Source of the DNA: Sesamum alatum
Lineage: Eukaryota > Streptophyta > Magnoliopsida > Lamiales > Pedaliaceae
Assembly: GCA_034509735.1 (NCBI GenBank)
Contig: JACGWO010000012.1
Span: forward strand, 23,155,188 to 23,219,187
Direction of reading: 5' to 3'
Length of the DNA stretch: 64,000 bases
Shown one piece after another: positions 37,163 through 49,150 of the stretch (positions are counted from its first letter, which is position 1; each line of letters opens with the position of its first letter). Made by a program: the position numbers and the translations under genes. Below the pieces are notes generated by a model, which was given only the letters and a program-made list of their open reading frames with translations, was not told the origin of the DNA and did no database searches.

Positions 37163-38051
37163 TGATATAGCTAAAAAGCGAGATCGACTAAATTTATATT
37201 AAGTGGGTGCGATTCAACACGTTTACACCAGATTACTTGCAAACCGAAAGTCTCTTCTATCAACAAATGAAGGGGTATTTATCCTAATGGGAAAAATGTG
37301 CTAATTACGGGAGGTAGGAGAAAAGTACTACTTTTGCTTTCCTTGTGAAGACTCTCTTCTTTCCGTTTCTTGGAATAGTAGGTTTCCTCCATTAACAGCA
37401 CCATAATTCTAAAAATATCTTTGTGAGATTTTTCAGAATTATCTTGCTTGTTTAGGGTTGCTCCTTCCTCTATATATATTGTCACGTAGTAGTTGTTTCG
37501 TTTCCTTGGGCAACATTATTCTTCTTCTCGTTTTTTCACCGCAAAATATTCCCATGGCTAAGAGAGGTATCTTTTGAACACTTTTCTTCCTTCCTTCTCT
37601 CTCCTTTTTATTCTTCTTGTGTTGCTGTCGTTTACCCTCCTCTAGCATCGGGGTGCCAATGAAACAACGTTCCTGGGGGTCGGTTAGGTTTCCGTCAAGG
37701 CTAGGTCGTGATATGCCGAAAGACTTTGCTGAAAAGGTAGGTTCGTCATCGAGGGGGGCGGCGTTGTTGGCCAAGGGCGACGCCACCGTAACTGGGCGAG
37801 GAATTGCCTTGTCCTGGGGTTGGCTGAGGCTGTTCGCCTGGGCCAGGCACTATTGGTCGAGGTGAACTGCCTCGGCCAACTGAGCCCGTCCAGGTCGATC
37901 GTTGCATCGTCCCTCGTCCATCTTCGTCTTTCTCCTCGAGTTTGGGGGGAGTTGTGGATTTTCAGGATGAGTTATCGAGGCCATTAGGAATTTTCCAGAA
38001 AGTCATTCCGACTCGCTTGAGATTTTGGTAGGTTCCAACCTATCTCCAACA
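37163..38051 (-). mobile_element. Probable 3' LTR of a Ty3/gypsy element (minus orientation)
   Basis: On the minus strand the segment runs from about TGTTGGAGATAGG to ...TATATCA. It has a TATA-like box (aatatatatagagg, about 37480) and a U5-like tail that recurs at 41409-41482 next to a primer-binding-like site. The two copies of the tail (37163-37232 and 41412-41482) differ at only a few positions. The upstream border is tentative. Confidence 0.5.
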
Positions 38052-38250
38052 AAAGTCCCTGGTCCTATTGTAGCACCCCTAACGGCAATACGGCCGTATC
38101 TCCCCTAAATATCCCAATTAAAGTCAATTCTATTTATATATATAATTATGCACATAATCCAATCTCTGTTGAGTATATATACCCGTAGTTCATCATCACA
38201 ACAAGCGTATTTAATAGCTCATCCATAAGATTATATATATATATATATAT

Positions 38251-38940
38251 TGTAACATCCTCAACGTTAATACTTGATTATCAATTATTAGCATAATAAA
38301 ATGGTTATATAATATGGTCATTTATATGATAATTGGTGCTTAATTATAAATTATGTGATAAGATTTACACTTGGAAGTACTTGAGGATTTGAAACAATAC
38401 AAGTGTGGGGTCAAAATAGAAATTTGTGAAGATGCAAGGGGGAGATATAATATCTCAATAAAAATAAATTATATATGTATATATATATATATATATCTAC
38501 ACTACACAACATATTAACTCATGCTTATCAACATACTTAATTGCAATATAATATTCATATATATATAGACACCTATATGTTCACACCTACTAACTTATCC
38601 TATATATATATATGCTATAAAATCACTTGTATCACCCATAGAAACTTAGAGAATGTGGTAGAAACTAATATATATATATATATATATAAATTATAAAAAA
38701 AAAGAGAAAGAAAAGAGGGATGAGGCGGTGGAGTGAGACATTGGCAATATATATATATATAGGACTTGATTTGTTCATTATATTATTTCTTCCTTCTTAA
38801 AGAAATTCAAGCCTGGAGTCTTCTACACAGATATTGATAAGAACTATCTTTTATTTCGAGTTTAAGCTTAGATCCATGAAGAACATGGAAGAAATGGATG
38901 AGTGAAGCTAGATACATGATAATAGGAAAAACTCTGTCCA
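38251..38940 (+). mobile_element. LTR-like fragment (TGTAACATCC type)
   Basis: Starts tgtaacatcctcaacg, a common beginning of plant gypsy LTRs. Several (TA)n tracts and the TATA-like tatatatatataggact near 38750 follow. No second copy or target duplication was seen here, so identity is tentative. Confidence 0.35.
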
Positions 38941-38966
38941 ATCAGTCTCGGTATTTCAGGAATACT

Positions 38967-39367
38967 TTGGATTTCGACCTCGCGTACTAGAAGTCTAGCA
39001 GCGTGGTAAGTGGGTACGATGTTGATCATTTTAGCTCTTTAGCTAATCGCACTGTCACTCGCCTTCTGTACGGCGAGTCTGCTAGGGTGAGTTTATTGCT
39101 TTTGTTTTTTGTTAAGTAACTTTCTGCCTCATTAGCTAACGTCCCCTCCTTACGATGTTTGCAGGTTGCCACCTTGATCGAGATTATTGCTAAACGCTTT
39201 GAGTACTATGACAAGGAGTTGAAGAGGTCGGAGGCTACTTTGGAAGAAGGGAAGAAAGACCTCGCTCGCTGTCAGGAGCAACTCAAGGAAACGATTGAAG
39301 GCCAAGCAAAGTGGAAGGAGCGCTATAACCGCGAGGTTGCTTCTGGCCAAGGCTTCCTCAAGTCGGA
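38967..39367 (+). pseudogene. Spliced-gene fragment encoding a coiled coil, inside TE DNA
   Basis: Two exon-like pieces join across a 78-nt GT-AG intron (39087-39164). The first reads DVDHFSSLANRTVTRLLYGE with an upstream TAG (at 38989-38991). The second reads VATLIEIIAKRFEYYDKELK, continuing as a Lys/Glu-rich coiled coil to QGFLKSDV at 39367. It then runs into LTR-like sequence. Such coiled-coil proteins accompany some plant gypsy elements, but I do not recognise a specific family. It is a fragment, not a complete gene. Confidence 0.5.
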
Positions 39368-40535
39368 TGTGTTAGAATATGTGACCGTCAAGCCAATTGA
39401 TTGGCCCTTTGTAAATTATTCTAGATGATCTTTTTCATTAATATGTTAACTTAAGAAATGTTCTTTGGCCATCTTCATCATATACTTTAAATATTATATT
39501 ATATGAGCATTTGGTTGAATCCCTTAGATCAATTATGTTACGGGGTTGGCTCGCGCATATGATGGCGACCATGAAACCAACCTTTATGGTTTGATTTAAA
39601 ATATTCCAAGTCAATGAATCGGCCGAGACAGGGCATCGATCATTCCTTAAAGACTTGCACTAAGTGATGCGTTCATATGATGAATGTCGAGTTTCATAGG
39701 CAGAGATGCATGACGTCTGCGCACTTTAGTGGGTGCTTGATAAGGAGTTATCAAGTTCACTGAATTGACTCGTCGGAGTTGTCATATGGAAGCCTTATAT
39801 GGCATGATCGGTACGACTAGAACTCCTAGGCTACGATAGTCCACTAACTAGTCCTTGACTTGACGTTCCACAGCAACCTTGTGCATAGGACGGCTATGAC
39901 TTGATCATGTCCAACTTGGTCTTAGGTTTCATCCCGAATTACTATACAGTCAATTTCGGATATAGTTGAAGCATGCATGAAGGTTGGTGAGTTCGAAGAT
40001 AGGATCTGTTACTTATCATGAGATGATGATGAATCTCCTCTGCGTCTATAGTATGCGTTCCTTGAAGCCCATGGCCATGGTTGTTGATCAAATAGGCGAA
40101 AGGGTTTTTCCGATATTGATAAATTGGAAGCATAACTTGTAGGGTTGATACATAAACATCAAAGTTAATAATGGGAACCGGTAACCAATTCCATGCCCTA
40201 GACTTTGATCGGGAGGTTAGTAGCGGAGGGACCGTATCTGCATGGTATGCGTAGCTCACAGGTTCACGCAATAATTCACCTATTCTCTAGTGTCATGGAC
40301 CATTGCTAGGTGGTCACCCATGTGACGAATATCCTCCAATTAAGGAGTTAATTGAGGATGATTAATTATGATAAGATCTAATTAATCTAATGCAAATAAG
40401 TTGCTAATTAAATTGTATATATGATACAAGCCCAAGTTTAGCTGAGTAGTGAACCTAAAGGGTCACACACAAATCCATGATGAAATTATTAGAGTTAATT
40501 TATAAAATTAATTTATAGAATTAATTATGGGCAAT
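39367..40535 (+). mobile_element. Probable LTR fragment (TGTTAGAATATG type)
   Basis: Begins TGTTAGAATATGTGACC right where the coiled-coil frame is interrupted. About 1.17 kb of non-coding, moderate-GC sequence follows, including 'aacctaaagggtcacacac' near 40450, typical of plant LTRs. It ends where the gypsy gag resumes on the other strand. No CA end or target duplication could be fixed. Confidence 0.4.
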
Positions 40536-40539
40536 TATT

Positions 40540-41408
40540 GGGTACTTCTTATTAATCGCGAAGTGGTGTAAAAAACGTTGGGAGAAACATTAAAAGTTGT
40601 CTATCGTGCCGATGGGCAATTGGTTGAACCAAATCATAGCTTTTCCGGCCAGAGTGGTTCAAAAAAGCTTGCAATATGTTGCGTCATGTCTAACAGAGCC
40701 TTCGCTAGGAAGCGATCTAAGTGATCCTGAGGGTCTTTGGTCCAGTCGTACTCACTAAGGTTTGGGATCTTGATCCGGGCTGGATGGCCTCTGCCAAAAT
40801 GTGAATGTTAAAAGGGCTCCTTTTGGGGGGCGCCACAACCAAAGCTAGGGCCTGGTGGCCTCCCGTCTCTCCCAAGTTGGCCTGTCTTGTGGCTGTCTGG
40901 TTTGCCCCCAGGGATTCGCATCCTCTCGGTGGCACACCTCACAGTGGTGGTGGGGGCAATTCCTCTTCCGGTGGGGAAGGCCTGCTCTCCACCTCTTTCT
41001 CGAGTTGTTCATTTTGTTGTTGATTTGCCGCCCTTTGATGGTTATCCACAGGGATGGGGCCTGCTCCGGGGCCTCTGTGAGGATAGCGATGGGGTCTAGG
41101 CGGCGCTGTGTGTTCCGCAACGTATTGAGCGATCGCTCTTGATGCAGCCTATACTGAAGCATCATCGATCATTTGTTGGAGAGCCTCAGGCTTGAGCTGG
41201 ATCATGGGGGGAGGAGGAGCGTGCTCCTGCTCCCACTGCTCTTCTCGTTCTACTTGTTCTTGATGTTGTGGTTGTTGAATTTCTTCTTGGGGCACGTGCT
41301 CGAATATACCCTCGAGCTCGCCTAAGGCCCCTTCTCGTTCCTTGCTTGCGACCTGGTGTTCATCCTCAAATGCTGAATCGCTAATCTTTCACACAGATGG
41401 CGTCAAGT
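40540..41408 (-). pseudogene. Ty3/gypsy gag remnant
   Basis: Read on the minus strand, translated pieces follow the order of a plant gypsy gag (Retrotrans_gag): a Q/E-rich N-terminus, then IPNLSEYDWTKDPQDHLDRF, AKALLDMTQHIASFFEPLWP, and, after a shift, MIWFNQLPIGTIDNF and FLHHFAINKKYP. Frameshifts and a stop break it, and it ends abruptly at about 40540. A leader resembling a gypsy primer-binding region (cttgacgccatctgtgtg) precedes it near 41395. Protease, RT and integrase are absent. Confidence 0.72.
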
Positions 41409-41482
41409 TGATGTCGCTAAGAAGCGAGATCGACTAAATTTGTATTAAGTTGGTGCGATTCAAGACGTTTACACCAGATTTA
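41409..41482 (-). repeat. Truncated 5' LTR tail of the gypsy remnant
   Basis: About 70 bp (minus strand: aatctggtgtaaacgtcttg ... gcgacatca) repeat the end of the 37163-38051 segment in the same orientation. Similarity stops at 41482, so the rest of this LTR has been lost. Confidence 0.7.
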
Positions 41483-41901
41483 ATAAAAGTTTTAATAAAA
41501 TTGCTAGCTATACCTATACTAATACAAGTCGCCCATGTGCATATAATTATAAATAAGCTTCACGTTTTAAAATAGATTATAAATAAAAATAAAATATATA
41601 AATTAATATGTAACATTTAAAAATAAAAAATAAAAAGAAACCAATTTAAATGTATTATCAACACAAAAAAAAAATTATTGTAGTAGTATCACAAATTATC
41701 GTTTGTAAGTAAAAAATGTCTATCCTTTTTAAGTGTAACCGTTTGAATCAAGCTTATAAATTACCTCGTATTCTTTAAGTATCTTTAACTAATTTAATGT
41801 TTTAATTCGTACTTCAAAATTTTAGAACAGTTCTATTTATTTTATTTTTTTGAAAAAAAAAATTGTGCTGAGTGTTGAATTAATTGAAAGTTTTCTTGTA
41901 A
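41483..41901. other. AT-rich spacer, no gene seen
   Basis: Low-complexity AT-rich DNA between the gypsy remnant and a family C MITE. Confidence 0.5.
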
Positions 41902-42169
41902 GGGAAAATATGCAAACAACGCCCAGTGATATTGCAAAGAGCAAATTACTTCCTCTATGAAAAATAAAATAATAATTTACCTCCTTGTGTTTTTTAAAAA
42001 TAAAGCAATTTACCTCCTCATATTTTTAAAATGGAGAAATTTACCACCTACAGAGGGAGGTAAATTGCTTCATTTTAAATAACACAGAGAAATAAACTGC
42101 TATTTTTCTTTCATACGGGGATAATTTATTCATTTGTAATATCAAAGGGAGGTAAATTGCATTAAACCC
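41902..42169. mobile_element. Family C foldback MITE, copy 6
   Basis: GGGAAAATATGCAAACAACG ... GCATTAAACCC with the usual palindromic arms (cctacagagggaggtaaattgct at the centre). Flanks tcttgtaa and tctaaagtaa are only loosely similar, so the duplication is uncertain. Confidence 0.8.
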
Positions 42170-43530
42170 ATCTAAAGTAATTGGAGTCTAGAAACTAAAC
42201 ATTTCATAATGATTCCACAAGTACTTAATTTTTATTAAAAATTTTCAAGATTTTAATTGCTCGACTCGAACATATGTTTCCAGTAGTTTCTTATTATGTG
42301 TCAATAACTGCGTCTTTATATTTTTCATCAAAAATTAACTTGAATGATTGAAGTGGATGTAATTTAAACATTAAAAATTGTAGAACCAGGAATTAAATAT
42401 TAATTAGAGTGATATAAAAGTTAAAAACTTTTAGAGACCATTAATAGTATTCATCCTAATTTTTTATGACTCAAATATAATCTAATTTCCCAAAAACACC
42501 TGAATGAATGCTTTCGCACATTAGAGAAATAGCAAACAAATTAAAATAAGTACAAAGACATATTATTCTTAAGGTATACACATGAGTGGATAAGAATATT
42601 TAATTGGCGAAATTCAGATCCTATAAATAAAAAATAATGAATTCAAACCTTAGTAATGTCATAATTGTTATTCTATTTTAATAGTAATTGTTGACTATCT
42701 CACAAACATGTAAATTATTATTTTATTTTACTAATCGATTAATTATAAATTTTTTAATATTAATAATTAATATATTTAATTATGATTGTCGGTGATTGAA
42801 ATCTTGATATATTATAATCGATTTACTTCAAATAAAGCAAAAATGGATACAAACCCTTTTCCTAAAACCATTTTCAAGAACTTTGAGAAGAGTTACAACA
42901 ATAATAAACCCTAAAAACCCATAAGAACATACTTCTAATTCATCAAATTATACAACTCAAATCCATTACCCTATTGCTCCATAAGGGACTCTGGATGCCA
43001 AGATCCAGAGTCATACTACCAAAAATTTTAACTCAAATCGAGTCTGATCATACTTGAATCGATCATGTATAACCAACCAAATAGCAGATGTAATATATTT
43101 GTCATGTAACAAATTTACAATTCAAAAAGAGAACGACAAATCACATGGCCATACGACTATATAAATGATTCAGTCTGACCAAAACTTGATTTGAATAAGA
43201 ATTGTCAGCCATAAGACGCTGCACACATCCATCATATGAGCCTATCTACGACTATGGTTAAGATGTCCCAGGATCCACAAATATCCGAACCCGACAACAG
43301 TTAAACCATAACAAGAACTGGAAACGACAAACGTTTCTCCTCTGTTAATCGAATAACTAATTTTCTTTTTCGACAAAGTAAATGTTTTCTCACAACACAT
43401 GAGCAGCAGTTTATTGACATGAATATACAAGCGGCTCGGTTGCGCTAACCCTTCTGTTAGCATTTAGGAGATATATGTACAAAAATATGTACAGATGAAC
43501 TGAATTAGAGAATCATCTAACACCAAATCT
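42170..43530. other. Intergenic DNA and probable 3' UTR of the Atos-homolog gene
   Basis: No gene. The part nearest 43530 (to about 43240) is less AT-rich and probably transcribed as 3' UTR. An open frame at 43242-43463 on the minus strand has no homology I recognise. Confidence 0.5.
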
Positions 43531-45362
43531 TTACTGGCAGATGTCGAAGTACTTTGGATTCGAAGGATAATCGTATTCCACTTGCAACTGTATCATCAAA
43601 TTAACTGAGTTATTACTCAGATCATGAGAGTTGTGTAGAAAGAAAACAAGTTAGAATGATGAACTCATAAGAAGGCTTCAATCTCGTATGACAAATATGC
43701 ATGAAAGAATCGAACTGCACATGCAAGAAAGCGCAAAATTAAGCCGTAAAAAGTTGATGTCAGACCAAAAACGTTTAGTATGAGATCGTCATCCACATTG
43801 TATTCAAAATTGTAGATCACTACAGAGCGAAAGTAATCTAGACATACATTTTAGTACAAGAACCGTTGGTTTTCTAAAATTTGCACTGTTACGGCTTGCA
43901 GTCATGTTCCACATTACAGATTCCGCCCTGACCGTTCAGTCTGCTGGAAGGTCTGTAATGTGAAACATCATTACATGGGAGCCTAATGCAAATGTTTAGA
44001 TTGAAAGGGATTTTCTTGTAGTATGTCTAGAACTTATGGGGTAGCGGAGTAATCGTCCAAACATATTAGAATTCGAGTTTTCCTTTGGTAAGTATGATGA
44101 GGTCTTCGCTCAATAATCTTGATAATACAGATATGAACAAGCACATTCGCATAAGTAAACTGCTAATACGATAATCATTTTTTGTGCCTCATTATTCGAT
44201 TAGACGGAGTTTCATTTTTTGTGCCTCATTATATGCATGTAAATAAGGTAATTAAGCAATGTGTGCGTACCTTGCCCTCATCAGAATCGGAATGGCGCTG
44301 AGGGAAAACAACTCTCATCTCATTATACAAGTAGAAACGGCGTTCCCCGTTGGTCTCCATGCTGTCCCTGGAAGGAAGAGAGGATGGACCAGACTTGCAT
44401 TTCACACCCGTTTTTGAGCACTTCTTGCGGTGGGGGCAGACGAAACGAAGATGTAGGGCATACCGCAGAACACCAGAACCTGTAGTATTCTTGTTAACCT
44501 TTGATGGGCTACATTGAGTTTTACTTTCTTTCCCACCAGATAAACTGTGAGGGATATTGTCTATCCCGTTAACATTTCGGCAATTATTGTCTAGTACACT
44601 ATGTGCATCGGCTCCGCATGTACCAATTAACGGAGTCTTCTGCTGTAAAGAATCACCTGATGTCGAAATGCCCAAGTCTTTCTGCCCACTTTTATCCACA
44701 GCTAGAGTGGTCCTTTGTCGTAGAAATGTCTGTAAGTTGACAGGCATGAAGACATAAGACTTTGATTTGTGATTTGACTGAAAAACTTGTGCCGTTGGCT
44801 AAACAACTTTATGATATAATCATGAACGAAACTGTTCTAAAGGTGTTTGTTTGGTAAACCAAACCAAAGCGAATTCGGTACTTCCCAATGGATAGACAGA
44901 GGGAAGGACAGGGCAGACAAGACTATCCCTTTGTTAATATTATATCCAATTGATCTCCACATCAGGACGGTAACCAGATGATACTAAAAACCCTCAAATA
45001 GTTGAGAGTAATGAATAAATCACAATCGGGCAGCAGAAATTCAAGAAAATAGTTAGATATAAACAAAAAAAAAATCTATCCATGCAAGCCAAATAAAAAT
45101 GAATTGTTGCAGTGAGCTATTGATTTTAAGATGAGTGTGATCCCTAAGATTCATACTCACCTTTGTGCCAGCCGGCATGTCACTCAAATCATAGTTACAG
45201 AAAAATGTATGAATTGGTGTTCTTTCCGGATTGCTCAGGACCTGTCAAAGAAGATCAATAATCAGATTTAGAAGAATTTAAAGCATTACACCAAATAAAA
45301 TGTAATAGAATGGCATATGACACATTGAAGCCATGTTTTGTATTAGTCCCACAGTAACAAAC

Positions 45363-45400
<38 letters not shown>

Positions 45401-47742
45401 ATCTCAAAGTCAGCAAATCAGTTCAGAGAAGCAAACATAAGCTCCCCCTACAATGTCTTAGAAACTCTACAGTGGCATCGCTCGTCAAAGACGTAATGGT
45501 TAAAGTATTTAGTCCAGAAATCTTTCTCATTGCGTCCCTTCCAACCTTCTCATTCGACTTTGCAAAGGGAATTGGTTAGAGTATTTAGTCCAGAAATTGC
45601 AAATCATGCATCCAAATCCACAAATACTATGTTATACAATCATGAGCTCATAAGAGTAAGTTCATCAAGTCTTACAATTAAGCAATAGGTAACAAGTATG
45701 TGGTTATATCCATCATTCTTATGTTTCATGATATGTTAACACAAAAGAATCATCTCTTGCAACAAATTGTGGATGATACTATTTCGCTATTCCAAATGAC
45801 ATAATGACATGTTAGCACGAAAAAACTACAGTATCAGAGGTTCATATGATTTTTTCTTTACATGCATAGAAGGGACATATACAATGTGAACTTGACAGAA
45901 CCGGTCATTTCTTTTATGAAGTTTTCAGTGCTGTTCAATAAGGCCAAACAACTTCCACCTCCTCAGCCCTCTGCATCCTGAACTTGTAGCATTGACAATA
46001 CCAAAAAAGTAATGAAATGTATGCATTTACGGGGCATGAGGAATGAAGAGAAAGGTGGAGACAGATAGAGAGAGAATACCAATTGCAAACGCCCTTTCAT
46101 AGGTATCCTCAGACGGGCTTTGTCGTCGGAGGAGCCATTAACACTGAGGCTTCTCTTCAGTTTTGGACCTTCACATTTGTTCGAAGATAAATGTCCAGAA
46201 AGATCAATAGATGAGTAGTATAATAAGTAATTATCACCATCTACACTTGTCACAGCAAATGGAAGTTTCTGCGGATGAGGTGAAAATTTCCCTCCAGTGA
46301 TATTCAGAACAGCAAGGAAACCATCGATTTTCTGCATGAAAGATAATAAAAGAATATGGATGCTGAGAAGATATATGACGTTTACAAAGCTTTTTGGCCA
46401 ATGTACAATTTCACCATATCCAAGTACCGAACAGTAGATAAGAACAATCATATGAGAATCATTAATTACAGGAAACAAAACATACCTGGCTGACTATCCC
46501 AGAAGCTAATCTACCAGATAACAGCGACTCCTCAAATGAACCAACCAAGGACCTTCTGACAGATAAACCACCTAAAGTTCTGCCTAATTTGGTATTTTGA
46601 GCTGTAAGTGTGGGATTATGTCCTTGTGTGGGTGTCAAACATTCAGGAGTTAATTGCTCAAAGTTCATTCCGAAATTTTCGTCTTCAAGTCCTTTCCTTG
46701 CCGTTATGCCATGTTCGTCCTTACGAGAGGACAAAAAGCTAGAGATGGTCCCTTCAAGAGACTGTTCTACATCCTTAAAGGTTATATAACTCTCATCAAA
46801 CTCTCTCTTGGAATCCCAACATACTCTAGAATGCCTCATCCTTCCACAAAATCTTGGTCCAAGAGGAGATAGAGATAGAGACAGAGGCGGAGAGACAACA
46901 GTGTCCCGTAATATATTTATTGCCCCATTACTGGACGGTGATTCAATTGTTAGCCTACTGCATGTAAAACCATGGAAGGACGAGAGACGATTTTGAGACC
47001 TATGTTCATGGTTTTGAAGTAAAGGCCCATCAGTGATGATTCCGGAGTTAGTTTCACAATCTTCTTCGGGCGGACTATTACTCCTTGAAAAGCTAGGAGT
47101 GGACCAAATAGGAGGACTGCCATAGTCCAAGTTGCCTATATGAGCTTTTTTATTCTCTTTTAGGTTAATGCTATAACCACCACCTCTTAAGTGAAGATTA
47201 CTATGAGTTAACGAGCTCCCGATTTCTAGACGTTCACCACCAAATTCATCAGGCAAGAGCATGCCATTCAAAGGCGATAATAGCCTTTTCCTAACCACTG
47301 AACTTGAGTTCTCATTTGAACTACAAGTTAGATCATTTCCAGAAGGCAAATGAACAGTACCAGATTGTTTGTCTTCACTCTGATTGGCATGGTTAATTTG
47401 CAAATTGGGTTCAAAACCCACAATCCTCGAAGCTGGAGTCTGAATGTTCTTTCCACCATGATGTAATATGAACCGATTCTTGTCCACGGAATCAATCCTC
47501 AATTTATGCATGTTAGCCACACCATCCTTGTGCAAACTAAGCAAATCAGATTCCTTTGGCTGTTCCCTTGATGAAGTGCATTGAAGGTCGCCAGAAGTTC
47601 GATTGCTCAAGTTTCTCACATGCATCTCACTCACACCAAAGTTTCCCACACCACCAAATCGAGCTGGTATTTGCATGATTGTGCTCATTGATGCCGACAC
47701 TTCTTCAGAAATCTTTCCCGAGGGAACTTGAGGCAAGCCCAT
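43531..47742 (-). CDS. Atos homolog-like protein (FAM214/DUF4210 family), 5 exons, 701 aa
   Basis: Exons with GT-AG borders: 47742-46486 (419 codons), 46331-46080, 45241-45161, 44729-44271 and 43587-43531; 2106 nt, all phase 0. The N-terminal 390 residues are Ser/Asn-rich, apparently disordered, with an [15 protein letters not shown] motif. The DUF4210-type core begins [20 protein letters not shown] and crosses into exon 2 ([27 protein letters not shown]). The second conserved block reads [20 protein letters not shown] and MPAGTKTFLRQR. The C-terminal block has [10 protein letters not shown], a cysteine/basic cluster ([14 protein letters not shown]), [21 protein letters not shown] and the ending FDICQ. 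Animal members (Atossa/FAM214) are nuclear regulators. The plant role is unknown to me. The first ATG is taken as start; an upstream non-coding exon is possible. Confidence 0.88.
45364..45400. repeat. (TA)n(TG)n microsatellite
   Basis: TA repeats followed by TG repeats, in the intron between exons 3 and 4 of the Atos-homolog gene. Confidence 0.9.
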
Positions 47743-49150
47743 GACTAATGAGAGATATATTTTGTCTTACTTTACCCAAACAAGTTTCAATTCAAAGAAC
47801 TAAGCATCCAGCAACAATTCAGAGTTCGTTAGACGACGAACACAAGAACAGCCTTTATTTTCCTAATGAAGCAATCCAATCACTGAGAATCTACTACGAG
47901 CACATACAAACCTAAGAACCTTCAACCACATTTTTCAATTTTCAGGAACTGCACCCGACACACTTCGTAATTTTCACGGACAAACCACACTATCTATTTA
48001 TCTACGCGCTGCAGTGTCATCCAATAGGCATCCCTTTAGAAAACCCAACATCCAAACTCAAACGCAGAGCAAAATAAGAAGCAGAACAGGGAGCATAATA
48101 AGCATTGCATTCTCCATCAGACAATGAGAAAAACCAGGAATTCATTTGTTCACTCAGCAGGATCACAATCTATTCTGAAAAAGCAACAGAGAGAGAGAGA
48201 GAGTTGGTTAATTATTTACTTATCAGCAGATGACAGTAAAATAGACATAAGCAGCATCACAAATACATGTCGAAAATTCCGAAACTCAGTATTACACTAC
48301 CAACATAAATTCAACTCGATTCTCTTCGGTCCGAAAAACAGTAGAATTTGTGGGGAAAAGGCAATGATCATCAATAAGTAACATCAAGCAAGCTCTCAGC
48401 AGATTTACTCAGACAATTCCCAAATTCAGGAAAATCAAATCAAAATCCTTAACTAAGAACTGAAACAATCAACAGTCTTTCCGAGTATCATTACAAGAAC
48501 TAAAAACGAAAAACAGCAATCACCCTTCCGAATTCAGACCAAAAAAAGCATAAGTATAATCATCTTGACTTCCAATGACTACCCAAACCAAAGATTCAAC
48601 ATCACAACAACCCAGAAAATTTCCAGGCCTCAAACGGCCAAAAACTCAGAAACCCATCACTAGTTCCATCTCCAAACACATCAACCAAGATTCTCCACAC
48701 ATGTAAATATAATGCAAAAGAACCAAAACCCATAGTCTCAGATTGCCCGAAACGCCAAACAACTGTTGAAATCCACAGCAAAAAAAGCAGAAAAAGACGC
48801 AATCTTTAATCATAAAAGCTGCAAATTAAAATCCCACAAACCCACCAGTGAAGCTTCCCGATTACAATCCAGTGGTGAATATACATTTATATAATTACTT
48901 TTTTTCCTTTTTTCAGTGGCTATCTTCCTGTGTATCTGCTCCCACAGGATATGGGGTTCTATATATTTGGGAAAGCTTTGGTTAATGCAGTCAATCCTGC
49001 TATACTATATTCTGCTAGCGGCCCCTCGCGTTTCTATCTGTTTCTCTCTTTTTCTTCACACACACACCCTTTCTTCAATGCCTCTCTTTCATCGTCTATA
49101 TATATATATATGTATATCAATGGGCCTTCGTCTTCAACCCATTTATTTTT
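47743..49150. other. Upstream region of the Atos-homolog gene
   Basis: Moderate-GC sequence that is probably 5' UTR, perhaps with a 5' intron, and promoter. A short GA run lies at 48187-48201. A (TA)n stretch at 49097-49115 could hold the TATA element, but this cannot be settled from sequence. No separate gene is supported. Confidence 0.45.

Noticed and set aside
43242..43463. 73-codon minus-strand frame
   Set aside because: Lies in the probable 3' UTR of the Atos-homolog gene and matches nothing I know.
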